Source: Gammaproteobacteria bacterium UBA3498
Lineage (GTDB): Bacteria > Pseudomonadota > Gammaproteobacteria > Pseudomonadales > Pseudohongiellaceae
Assembly: GCA_002377605.1 (NCBI GenBank)
Contig: DFQD01000161.1
Span: 1-8,149, forward strand
DNA length: 8,149 nucleotides
Reading direction: 5' to 3'
A program made the translations under genes and the position numbers. Positions 1-5,954 of this stretch are shown in pieces. How positions within the stretch are numbered: position 1 is the stretch's first letter; every line of letters starts with the position of its first letter. The notes beneath the pieces were generated by a model. It had not been told where the DNA came from. It made no database searches and saw only the letters and a list, made by a program, of their open reading frames with translations.

Positions 1-381
1 GATGAAAGACGTATGGATCTGCTCGCCATGCTTCAGAGAGAATCTCCTCCTGGCGAGCCATTCATGCCTGAACAGGTAATGCATTATTTCACTGAAACCT
101 ATGAAGCCACAGGCTTTACCGGTGGACTTAATTGGTATCGCGCAGCAGGAAGAATTGGCGCCGTGATGAGCAACGCTCAAACTCGAATCGAAGTACCCAG
201 TTTGTACATTGGAGCAGAGAACGATGTAATCCTGCCTCCTTCCTCCGCGGATGGCATGGAAGATTTCATTACAGATTTAGAGAAGCACACCGTGATGGAT
301 AGCGGTCACTGGACTCAACAAGAAAAACCGGAAGAAGTTAATCGAATAATTATTGACTGGCTTGATCGTAAAATCGGCTAA
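1..381 (+). CDS. Epoxide-hydrolase-like alpha/beta hydrolase, C-terminal part (5' end outside window)
   Basis: The reading frame is open from the first base, so the gene starts upstream; the ATG at 13 is internal. The 126 visible residues cover the end of the cap domain and the C-terminal part of the alpha/beta-hydrolase fold. Counting from nucleotide 1, GLNWYR places a cap tyrosine at residue 46, matching the lid tyrosine that helps open the epoxide in soluble epoxide hydrolases. AENDVIL supplies the catalytic acid (Asp75), and DSGHWTQQEKPEEVN supplies the catalytic His103 with the GHWTQ..KP.EVN signature of that family. The nucleophile Asp and the oxyanion region lie outside the window. A related haloalkane dehalogenase or another cap-domain hydrolase is possible, but the NWYR plus GHWTQ combination favours epoxide hydrolase. 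It converges on the DUF6152 gene 64 nt away, so it is not part of the pca operon, and it does not resemble the enol-lactone hydrolase PcaD. Confidence 0.85.
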   Translation, partial: DERRMDLLAMLQRESPPGEPFMPEQVMHYFTETYEATGFTGGLNWYRAAGRIGAVMSNAQTRIEVPSLYIGAENDVILPPSSADGMEDFITDLEKHTVMDSGHWTQQEKPEEVNRIIIDWLDRKIG

Positions 382-445
382 AAATCTAATTTATGGATGA
401 GTAGATGTTGAATCAATGGAACTTGGGTCTTCTATAACCCCTTGG

Positions 446-1483
446 CTAATCGAACTGCAGATGGCGACGGGCCTGAACTAGATCACATGGCTCGTCGGCA
501 AAATCGTAATCTGGTACGAGGCGAAAATTTCTACCAAGCTCCACCGAGCCGGTTAAATATTCTGGATCAGTAATGGTATATGTCAACTCCATACCGTAAC
601 CATCATCAACCAAGCGATAAGTTTCAATCACGACTTTTTGATCGCTTGAGCTTACTCCTCGTTCACTACCCCACTTCGTGTCAGCAAATCCGGTTGTAGT
701 TACAATTAATGAACCGTCATCGGCAATGTGACCTATTGAATAACCATCTTGGTCTGGAACGTGAGTAGCAGGAACAGATGCACCAGAATTCATATTCATA
801 TTTCTGACTGTAGTGGCTTGTTCATGCACGATCGTAATGGTGTCACTGGAAACTTCCCAACGTTGATTGTAGGGAAAACGAGTTATGCGTGGCATTGGAT
901 AGGATTCACAATCCAGTCCTGGATCATCGTTGATATTGAAGGCCGCAACTTCCGCCAGCCCTCTTTCAGTATAAGGCCAATTCACAGGAGGCTCGAAACC
1001 ACCTACTAAAGTTTGGCGCATATCAAGAACTGGTCGCCAAGTACCAGAAAAATCGGTTGAAGGAGGAATGGGGCGTCGTGGCGGCGCTTCTTCCGGAGGA
1101 CGACTAAATGCGTATAGCGTTTCTCCATTAGCCTTGGTTACATAATTCAATAAGCCAAATAGTCTTCCAGGATCTCGATTAGGCCTAGCATCCACTACCA
1201 CACGCTCGCCCACTTGGAATGAATTTTGATTCCAGCCATTGCGAACAAGACCGGAGATGGAGTGCCCCTCAAACGTCCACTCAACCGGATTACCTTGCTC
1301 ATCAATGCTCTCGACAATCACATAGGCGTGGGGATTACGCCAGGCTAATTCGATCAGTATTCCTTCTATTTCTACATTTGTATCGAGATCAAAAGCAGCC
1401 CTCGAATGATGCGCAGAAGCAGAGCCCATCAAGAGCAAATTAAGAATTAGGAGGTACCTGGCAATCATGGAATATATCCTCAT
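446..1483 (-). CDS. Exported DUF6152-type protein with long C-terminal beta-rich domain, function unknown
   Basis: A protein of 345 residues. The N-terminus has a signal peptide: an Arg near the start, a Leu-rich core at about 8-20, and SASA as a signal-peptidase I site after residue 24. The mature protein would begin His-His. Residues 25-125 match the DUF6152 pattern: HHSRAAFD, then EIEGILIELAWRNPHAYV, then WTFEGHS and a valine-rich strand. From about 140 onward there is a second domain (FSGTWRP, SYPMPR, GYSIGHIADDGSLIV, SSDQKVVIETYRL, YTITDPEYLT) of a type I recall following DUF6152 in other proteins but cannot name. No catalytic motif is recognisable. The first ATG lacks a Shine-Dalgarno sequence, whereas the ATG at 1468 has AGGA 8 nt upstream, so translation may begin at 1468 (340 residues, signal peptide intact). 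It follows pcaB by 36 nt on the same strand and may be co-transcribed; a role in aromatic breakdown is only suggested by position. Confidence 0.85.
   Translation of the reverse strand: MRIYSMIARYLLILNLLLMGSASAHHSRAAFDLDTNVEIEGILIELAWRNPHAYVIVESIDEQGNPVEWTFEGHSISGLVRNGWNQNSFQVGERVVVDARPNRDPGRLFGLLNYVTKANGETLYAFSRPPEEAPPRRPIPPSTDFSGTWRPVLDMRQTLVGGFEPPVNWPYTERGLAEVAAFNINDDPGLDCESYPMPRITRFPYNQRWEVSSDTITIVHEQATTVRNMNMNSGASVPATHVPDQDGYSIGHIADDGSLIVTTTGFADTKWGSERGVSSSDQKVVIETYRLVDDGYGMELTYTITDPEYLTGSVELGRNFRLVPDYDFADEPCDLVQARRHLQFD
1477..1480 (-). promoter_or_regulatory. Shine-Dalgarno AGGA favouring the internal ATG of the DUF6152 gene
   Basis: AGGA lies 8 nt before the ATG at 1468-1466. The bases before the upstream ATG at 1483-1481 (CCTAGCTT) contain no purine-rich tract. 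This argues for the shorter start, which keeps the whole signal peptide core. Confidence 0.45.
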
Positions 1484-1519
1484 AAGCTAGGATTCGTGGT
1501 CCAGACCATAAATGAAAGG

Positions 1520-2851
1520 TTAACGATTTGTTTGCAAAACACTATCAATAACTTCCTCAGCATTTCCCAAATAGTTCTTCGGTTGTTTTAATGCATCCCA
1601 ATCCAAATCAACATCGGTTAAGGATTCCAACTCGTCGATCATATGACTGTTATTAGTCAAGCATAGTTCACAGGCCTGCCTTACCAACTCAGATGCTTTG
1701 CTGCGCTCCATTGATTTAACCAGCTCAAATACCGCCATTTCGGCCATAATGAGTCCGTTGTCAGCAATCAGATTTCTGCTCATTGCTTCTTCGTTAACGC
1801 TTATACTGGCCAGACATTTTAGTGCCTGCGTGATGCTAGCTGCCGCCGCGCAAATTAAAGGTGGGAACGCCAGTCGATCAAGCGACATACAAACTCCATC
1901 CCGTTCATGGGAAACGAGTAATGTGGATCCCATAAGATCTGATTGAGCCCGACAATAGCCTGCTAGGCTCAGCAAGGTTTCGAGGAGCACGGGATTTGAC
2001 TTGTTTGGCATGGTGGAAGATTTTCCAGCACCACTAAACCTTATCTCTCCCACTTCATTCTGCGCCATCAACAGAATATCCTGCGCCATCTTACCAATCT
2101 GTCCCGCTGTCATGCTAAGCCAGTTTGAAAATTCTACTATATTATCTCGCTGCGCATGCCAAGCAGAACCCGCAGCTGCAAGTCCCAATGTTGCCGCTAG
2201 AGCGCTATTTACTTCCCCTCCTTTATTTCCTAAAGCTGCATTAGTACCTGCAGCGCCACCAAATTGAACAACTAACAATCGGGGTAGCAATTCAGTTAGT
2301 CTTTGTTGTTGTCTTTGTAGTGGTGCCAACCAGTTTACTATTTTTAGAGCGAATACAGTGGGAGATGCATTTTGATTGCGAGTACGGCCAATCATTACCG
2401 TGGTTCTGTATTTCTGAGCAAGTCTGCCTAACTCTGCTGTTAAGTCCTTAAGATTTTTTTCTATTATTACTACTGCCGCTTTGATACGAATGATTAATGC
2501 CGTATCGATTACATCCTGACTGGTTGCTCCGAAATGTAAATAATTTGCAGCTGCGGGTTCCAACTGTTCACGTAGCTGCTTTAGTAACGCAGGTATTGGA
2601 ATAGCATCATTTTCAAATCCTGTAGCAAGTAGACCAAGATCGAATTTTGGATTCTCGAGCGCAGCATAGATTTCCTTTCCTATTCCTTCTGGAATTATTT
2701 GCAATGATTCCTGCACCCGAGCCAACTCCCGCTCAAATAACACTAAAGCATCGATTTCACCGACATCACTAAACAGCTCTGCAATTTCTTTGTCAGAGAA
2801 ACTTGATGATGTGATTGCTGAATCCTGCGCACTTACCACTGAGCCCACCAC
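1520..2851 (-). CDS. pcaB: 3-carboxy-cis,cis-muconate cycloisomerase (PcaB), divergent member
   Basis: A 443-residue member of the fumarase/aspartase superfamily that lactonises 3-carboxy-cis,cis-muconate to 4-carboxymuconolactone in the cytoplasm, the step after PcaHG. Landmarks in order are: LHFGATSQDVIDTAL (105-119), GRTRNQNASPTVFALK (155-170), QFGGAAGTNAALG (196-208), WHAQRD (231-236), the superfamily signature SSTMPNKSNP (278-287), SHERDG (314-319), and the C-terminal NYLGNAEEVIDSVL typical of PcaB. Length is normal for the family. Two stretches differ from what I recall as canonical: the usual RT.LQ(H/Q)A.P segment reads RTRNQNASP, and the usual HER.LG.WHAEW segment reads HERDGVCMSLDRLAF. 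The start is GTG immediately after the pcaG stop, with no intervening base. GTG codons at 2848 and 2839 are alternatives, and the next Met is residue 153, so an ATG start is excluded. Adenylosuccinate lyase is less likely given the flanking pca genes and C-terminus. Confidence 0.92.
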   Translation of the reverse strand: MVGSVVSAQDSAITSSSFSDKEIAELFSDVGEIDALVLFERELARVQESLQIIPEGIGKEIYAALENPKFDLGLLATGFENDAIPIPALLKQLREQLEPAAANYLHFGATSQDVIDTALIIRIKAAVVIIEKNLKDLTAELGRLAQKYRTTVMIGRTRNQNASPTVFALKIVNWLAPLQRQQQRLTELLPRLLVVQFGGAAGTNAALGNKGGEVNSALAATLGLAAAGSAWHAQRDNIVEFSNWLSMTAGQIGKMAQDILLMAQNEVGEIRFSGAGKSSTMPNKSNPVLLETLLSLAGYCRAQSDLMGSTLLVSHERDGVCMSLDRLAFPPLICAAAASITQALKCLASISVNEEAMSRNLIADNGLIMAEMAVFELVKSMERSKASELVRQACELCLTNNSHMIDELESLTDVDLDWDALKQPKNYLGNAEEVIDSVLQTNR

Positions 2852-3421
2852 TTACAACTGGAAAAATACCGTTTCATTTTTACCTTGCATATGGATATCG
2901 AATTCATAGATGCCTTGAGACTCATCATGTTGTGCTATAAGCGTATGTTGCCGAGTTTCGGGAACTTGATTCAGTAATGCGTCCTTTTCATTTGCTGAAG
3001 ATTCATCGGAAAAGTACAAACGAGTATAAACATGAGTCAGCAATCCACGCATATAGACTGCCACTGAAATGTATGGAGCTTCCAACTCTGTGGCAGCACC
3101 TGGTTTAATGGTCCTAAAGGAGAATTTTGCTTCGAGATTTTCACCAGTGTGACTTCGGGCTAAACCAAAGAAGTCAGGATTTCTAAAATTTCCTGAAGCA
3201 TCCGCTTGCCGTATTTCAATCAACGCATCAGGCACTGGGTCTCCATTTCCATCAATCACTCTGCCTGCTATAGAGATTGCTTCGCCTTCTCCAGTAATCT
3301 CATTGCCTAGCGGGCTCGCCAGTCGACCTTCATTTTCAGATTGGTTCAAGCCCATTGAGAAAAAAGGTCCTGCCGTTTGTGATGGCGTTAAGGGCAGATC
3401 AGGTTCCATAAGATCACCCAT
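2852..3421 (-). CDS. pcaG: Protocatechuate 3,4-dioxygenase alpha subunit (PcaG)
   Basis: A 189-residue alpha subunit of the intradiol ring-cleavage dioxygenase that converts protocatechuate plus O2 to 3-carboxy-cis,cis-muconate. It carries the PcaG hallmarks LTPSQTAGPFFSMGL (11-25), AGRVIDGNGDPVPDALIEIRQADASG (52-77), SFRTIKPG (101-108), APYISVAVYMRGLLTHVYTRLYF (114-136) and the C-terminal FDIHMQGKNETVFF. It lacks the two-Tyr/HxH iron ligand set, as expected because iron is held by PcaH. The ATG at 3421 overlaps the pcaH stop by 8 nt. A second ATG at 3409 (residue 5) has GGTGA 4 nt upstream and would leave a 4-nt gap, so the protein may be 185 residues. The close packing with pcaH suggests translational coupling that would help 1:1 subunit synthesis. 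Confidence 0.97.
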   Translation of the reverse strand: MGDLMEPDLPLTPSQTAGPFFSMGLNQSENEGRLASPLGNEITGEGEAISIAGRVIDGNGDPVPDALIEIRQADASGNFRNPDFFGLARSHTGENLEAKFSFRTIKPGAATELEAPYISVAVYMRGLLTHVYTRLYFSDESSANEKDALLNQVPETRQHTLIAQHDESQGIYEFDIHMQGKNETVFFQL

Positions 3422-4136
3422 GCTCCGGGTCTACCGGTGTTGCATTGGCGCCAGCCAATACGATGTCAAAATGATAACCTAATGCAAAATCAGCTTCCGT
3501 AACGCTCAAATCGAAAGTAGAAATTAAATGCTCCTTCGCCGAATCCGGAACAGCATCGAATATCGGATCATAATCGAGCAATGGATCTCCAGGAAAATAC
3601 ATCTGGGTTACAAGGCGATCAGCAATCGACTCACTGATTAAAGAAAAGTGAATGTGTTGAGGGCGCCAGGCATTGGGATGATTCTTCCAGGGATAGGCGC
3701 CAGGCTTAATTGTATAAAACCGATAACGACCTTCCTTATCAGTAATACAACGACCGACACCAATAAAATTTGGATCTAGTGGCACATCATGGCCATCATC
3801 CTTATGAGCATAACGACCACTCGCGTTCGCTTGCCATACTTCTATTAGCACTCCTGACTCAGGTTTACCCCATTGATTAAGCACCTGACCAGAGATCACC
3901 ATACGCTCGCCTAAAGGAATCCCACCCTGCTGGGCATTTCGAATCAAATCGTGATCTAAGTCTCCAACAGCAAATCGATTCCGCAATCCTCCGGCAAATT
4001 CAGCTACAACTTCACTCGGATTCAAAGCTGTTAGACAAGAAAAATCTATCGGATCTTGATTAGGACCACGGGAATGCGACGATTTGTAATCGGCGTAGAA
4101 ATAAGGAGGATGTTGATGTAAATCAATTTTAGGCAT
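3414..4136 (-). CDS. pcaH: Protocatechuate 3,4-dioxygenase beta subunit (PcaH)
   Basis: The 240-residue iron-binding beta subunit of protocatechuate 3,4-dioxygenase (cytoplasmic, non-haem Fe(III)). The N-terminal HQHPPYFYADYKSS and the ERMVISGQVLNQWGKPESG region (77-95) are typical. The ferric ligands align with the Pseudomonas enzyme's Tyr408, Tyr447, His460 and His462 as Tyr109 (SGRYAHKD), Tyr148 (PGAYPW), His161 and His163 (RPQHIHF). The spacings of 39 and 13 residues between ligands are identical to those in that enzyme. Arg158, equivalent to the active-site Arg457, is also kept, and VGRC at 127-130 is family-typical. The ATG at 4136 is preceded by AGAAG 4 nt upstream. It lies 22 nt after pcaC and overlaps pcaG by 8 nt, as expected for an operon. 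Nothing suggests loss of activity. Confidence 0.98.
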   Translation of the reverse strand: MPKIDLHQHPPYFYADYKSSHSRGPNQDPIDFSCLTALNPSEVVAEFAGGLRNRFAVGDLDHDLIRNAQQGGIPLGERMVISGQVLNQWGKPESGVLIEVWQANASGRYAHKDDGHDVPLDPNFIGVGRCITDKEGRYRFYTIKPGAYPWKNHPNAWRPQHIHFSLISESIADRLVTQMYFPGDPLLDYDPIFDAVPDSAKEHLISTFDLSVTEADFALGYHFDIVLAGANATPVDPEHG

Positions 4137-4158
4137 TTGTCTTCTGAAAAATAAAACC

Positions 4159-4557
4159 CTAAGCCGATTGGTCCAGTTCGTTAAATACTCTTTTAGCTAC
4201 ACGAAAAGCACTGTTTGCTGCTGGCACTCCTGAATATACTCCAACCTGCATTAGTGCCTCTTTAATATCTTCCATGCTTATACCATTATTTACCGCTGCG
4301 CGCAGATGTAAATCAAGTTCCTCAAGGTGACCTAAACTGGCTAATTGTGTGATGGTTATTAGGCTGCGGTCGCGGCGAGTTAAAGTGCTCCGCCCCCAAA
4401 TCGCCCCCCATGCTGTTACGGTAATCCAACGTTGAAACTCTTCATCTACGCCAGTGGAATTGGCTAGCGCTGCATCGACATAGTCACTCCCCAACACTTC
4501 TCTTCGGACTTGTAATCCAAGCTCGTACAATTCTTTATCGGGTTTTTCTTCAGACAC
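4159..4557 (-). CDS. pcaC: 4-carboxymuconolactone decarboxylase (PcaC)
   Basis: A 132-residue stand-alone decarboxylase that converts 4-carboxymuconolactone to 3-oxoadipate enol-lactone. Visible family features are LGLQVRREVLGSDYVD (13-28), WGAIWGRSTLTRRDRSLITI (50-69), LASLGHLEELDLHLRAAVNNG (72-92) and QVGVYSGVPAANSAFRVAK (103-121). There is no cysteine in the protein, so it is not an AhpD-type CxxC peroxidase of the same superfamily. It is the right length for PcaC alone and is not fused to PcaD as in PcaL. The start is GTG at 4557, supported by AGAGG six bases upstream. It is the first gene of the minus-strand pca operon, divergent from pobA. Confidence 0.96.
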   Translation of the reverse strand: MSEEKPDKELYELGLQVRREVLGSDYVDAALANSTGVDEEFQRWITVTAWGAIWGRSTLTRRDRSLITITQLASLGHLEELDLHLRAAVNNGISMEDIKEALMQVGVYSGVPAANSAFRVAKRVFNELDQSA

Positions 4558-4563
4558 GGTCTG

Positions 4564-4568
4564 CCTCT
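4564..4568 (-). promoter_or_regulatory. Ribosome binding site of pcaC (AGAGG), fixing the GTG start
   Basis: AGAGG sits six bases before the GTG at 4557-4555, a standard Shine-Dalgarno distance. It decides the start, because no ATG lies near the expected PcaC N-terminus. Confidence 0.7.
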
Positions 4569-4570
4569 TT

Positions 4571-4580
4571 CCTAATTAGG
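4571..4580. promoter_or_regulatory. Perfect 10-bp palindrome CCTAATTAGG next to the pcaC ribosome binding site
   Basis: CCTAATTAGG is its own reverse complement and ends 2 bp from the AGAGG of pcaC, inside the probable leader. Its right half runs into TAGGTATT (4577-4584), which recurs inverted at 4695-4702 near pobA. It could be an operator or a chance AT-rich palindrome; no protein is identified. Confidence 0.3.
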
Positions 4581-4604
4581 TATTGGTAATGTGATTTGTG
4601 CACC

Positions 4605-4634
4605 AGTTTATCAATTAGCAGCCGCAACTAACAA
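4605..4634 (-). promoter_or_regulatory. Candidate promoter for the pca operon
   Basis: On the minus strand TTGTTA (4634-4629) and TAAACT (4610-4605) are separated by 18 bp, each matching four of six positions of the sigma-70 consensus. Transcription would start near 4598, giving a leader of about 40 nt. TTGATA at 4614-4609 with CATTAC at 4591-4586 (17 bp) is an alternative. The choice is not decided by sequence alone. Confidence 0.25.
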
Positions 4635-4651
4635 ATTGAAGATTAGTGCGG
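4622..4651. promoter_or_regulatory. Imperfect inverted repeat in the middle of the pcaC-pobA divergent region
   Basis: CCGCAACTAA (4622-4631) and TTAGTGCGG (4643-4651) pair over nine base pairs with one unpaired A (CCGCA/TGCGG and CTAA/TTAG), separated by 11 bp. The element overlaps the candidate -35 box of pcaC and lies upstream of the candidate pobA promoter. That is where an activator or repressor of both transcription units could bind. The regulator family cannot be named. Confidence 0.35.
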
Positions 4652-4668
4652 GTAATCGCAAAAAGAAG

Positions 4669-4697
4669 TTCAATAAACCAAGAAATCAGGCTTTAAT
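4669..4697 (+). promoter_or_regulatory. Candidate pobA promoter
   Basis: TTCAAT (4669-4674) and TTTAAT (4692-4697) are 17 bp apart. The -10 matches TATAAT in five of six positions, while the -35 is weak (three of six), which would suit a promoter needing an activator. Transcription would begin near 4704, leaving a leader of about 38 nt before the ATG at 4742. No clear Shine-Dalgarno sequence precedes that ATG. Confidence 0.3.
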
Positions 4698-4706
4698 ACC
4701 TATTAA
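4693..4706. promoter_or_regulatory. Palindrome TTAATA-CC-TATTAA over the candidate pobA -10 and start site
   Basis: Two perfect 6-bp arms flank a 2-bp centre. The site overlaps the candidate pobA -10 hexamer and predicted transcription start, the usual place for a repressor. Eight of its bases (AATACCTA, 4695-4702) reappear inverted at 4577-4584 close to pcaC, so one protein could bind both ends of the intergenic region. Confidence 0.35.
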
Positions 4707-4741
4707 TCACCAATCACTCTGTCTAGCCAAAGTAATAAAAC

Positions 4742-5923
4742 ATGCAGACACAGATCGGAATCATTGGTGCTGGACCAGCCGGCCTACTACTTTCTCACTT
4801 ATTAGCGCGCCAAGGTATAAATTCCGTGGTTCTGGAAAGTCGGAGTCGAGATCACGTAGAAAATCGAGTTCGGGCCGGCGTTCTTGAACAAGGAACAGTC
4901 AACCTGTTGAAAGAGGTGGGGCTTGGTGACCGCCTCTTGAAAGAAGGCATGCCTCATAATGGCATCGAGATACGCTTCGACAAACAATCACATCGTATCA
5001 ATTTTGACGAAGTCACCGATGGAAATGGAATTTGTATTTACGGCCAACAAGAAGTCGTTAAGGATTTGATTAGCGCGCGAATCAGAGAAGAAGGGAAAAT
5101 TCTTTTTGAGGCCAGCGATGTTGAACTAATAGGCATCGAAAGTGATGAGCCTGCTATCAAATTTTCTCATAAAGGCGAAGTGAAACAATTAGCATGCGAC
5201 TTTATCGCCGGCTGTGATGGTTTCCATGGCATAAGCCGTGAATCGATTCCCGAAACAAAGAGAAACAGCTTTAGTCGCGATTATCCATTTGCCTGGCTCG
5301 GTATTCTGGTTGAAGCAGCGCCTTCTTCGGAAGAGTTAATTTATGCTAATAGCGAAACAGGCTTTGCCTTACATAGCATGCGTTCGCCGACTATTACCCG
5401 CAACTATATTCAGTGCAATCCAGACGATTCTTTTGAAGACTGGTCCAATGATCGTATCTGGCAAACACTTCATGATCGTTTAGAGATTGGTTCTGACTGG
5501 AAATTGGAGGAAGGCGAAATACTGGAAAAAGGAATCACCCCCATGCGCAGTTATGTATGTGAAACGATGCGACTTGGACGCCTGCTACTGGCAGGAGATG
5601 CAGCGCATATTGTACCCCCAACTGGCGCTAAGGGAATGAACCTTGCAATTTCAGATGTCAATTATTTGAGCGAAGCGATTATCGAGTGGTACACAAAAGG
5701 TTCAGAAGAGCTAATTAAAGCTTATCCGAAAAAATGTTTACAACAAGTTTGGCGTGGTGAACATTTTTCTTGGTATATGACTTCATTACTTCACAAGTTT
5801 CCAAACAGCACAGCATTTCAACAACGATTACAAAGAGCTGAGTTGGAATATTTGTTTAGTTCCAGCTCCGCATCAAAAAGCCTCGCAGAAAACTACGTAG
5901 GCTATAGATTCGATCAGTATTGA
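4742..5923 (+). CDS. pobA: 4-hydroxybenzoate 3-monooxygenase (PobA)
   Basis: A 393-residue flavoprotein that uses FAD, NAD(P)H and O2 to convert 4-hydroxybenzoate to protocatechuate, the substrate of PcaHG. It aligns without shift to the Pseudomonas fluorescens enzyme (394 residues). The FAD dinucleotide motif GIIGAGPAG is at 6-14, GCDGFHG at 157-163 and GDAAHIVPPTGAKG at 285-298. The substrate and proton-relay residues Tyr201, Ser212, Arg214, Arg220, Tyr222, Pro293 and Tyr385 are all present at the same numbers. The NADPH-contact residues Arg42, Arg44, His162 and Arg269 are kept. The helix that selects NADPH differs: reference Arg33, Gln34 and Tyr38 are Ser33, Arg34 and His38 here, so cofactor preference may differ. 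The start fits the family N-terminus but has no obvious ribosome binding site. It is divergent from pcaC and convergent with the HupE-type gene (31-nt gap). Confidence 0.98.
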   Translation: MQTQIGIIGAGPAGLLLSHLLARQGINSVVLESRSRDHVENRVRAGVLEQGTVNLLKEVGLGDRLLKEGMPHNGIEIRFDKQSHRINFDEVTDGNGICIYGQQEVVKDLISARIREEGKILFEASDVELIGIESDEPAIKFSHKGEVKQLACDFIAGCDGFHGISRESIPETKRNSFSRDYPFAWLGILVEAAPSSEELIYANSETGFALHSMRSPTITRNYIQCNPDDSFEDWSNDRIWQTLHDRLEIGSDWKLEEGEILEKGITPMRSYVCETMRLGRLLLAGDAAHIVPPTGAKGMNLAISDVNYLSEAIIEWYTKGSEELIKAYPKKCLQQVWRGEHFSWYMTSLLHKFPNSTAFQQRLQRAELEYLFSSSSASKSLAENYVGYRFDQY

Positions 5924-5954
5924 TCACTATAAAATGTGGCTGTGACCAAATTCA

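Noticed and set aside
1..381. The alpha/beta hydrolase as the missing PcaD
   Set aside because: The NWYR cap motif and GHWTQQEKPEEVN fit epoxide hydrolases, PcaD has a different cap, and the gene is on the opposite strand and convergent to the operon.
382..445. Possible bidirectional terminator between the convergent hydrolase and DUF6152 genes
   Set aside because: Only a 4-bp GGGT/ACCC stem with an 8-nt loop is present and no T-run follows it on either strand.
749..2267. Plus-strand frames of 74-88 codons opposite the DUF6152 and pcaB genes
   Set aside because: They are antisense shadows of well-supported coding sequence, with no start context and no recognisable protein features.
4591..4887. 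A 98-codon plus-strand frame overlapping the pcaC-pobA spacer and pobA
   Set aside because: Its second part overlaps the conserved N-terminus of pobA in another frame, and its product is low-complexity Ser/Arg-rich with no family resemblance.
5912..5954. Possible terminator between pobA and the HupE-type gene
   Set aside because: GATCA-gtat-TGATC spans the pobA stop, and a weak TCAC/GTGA pairing follows, but the stems are short, AT-rich and lack a T-tract.
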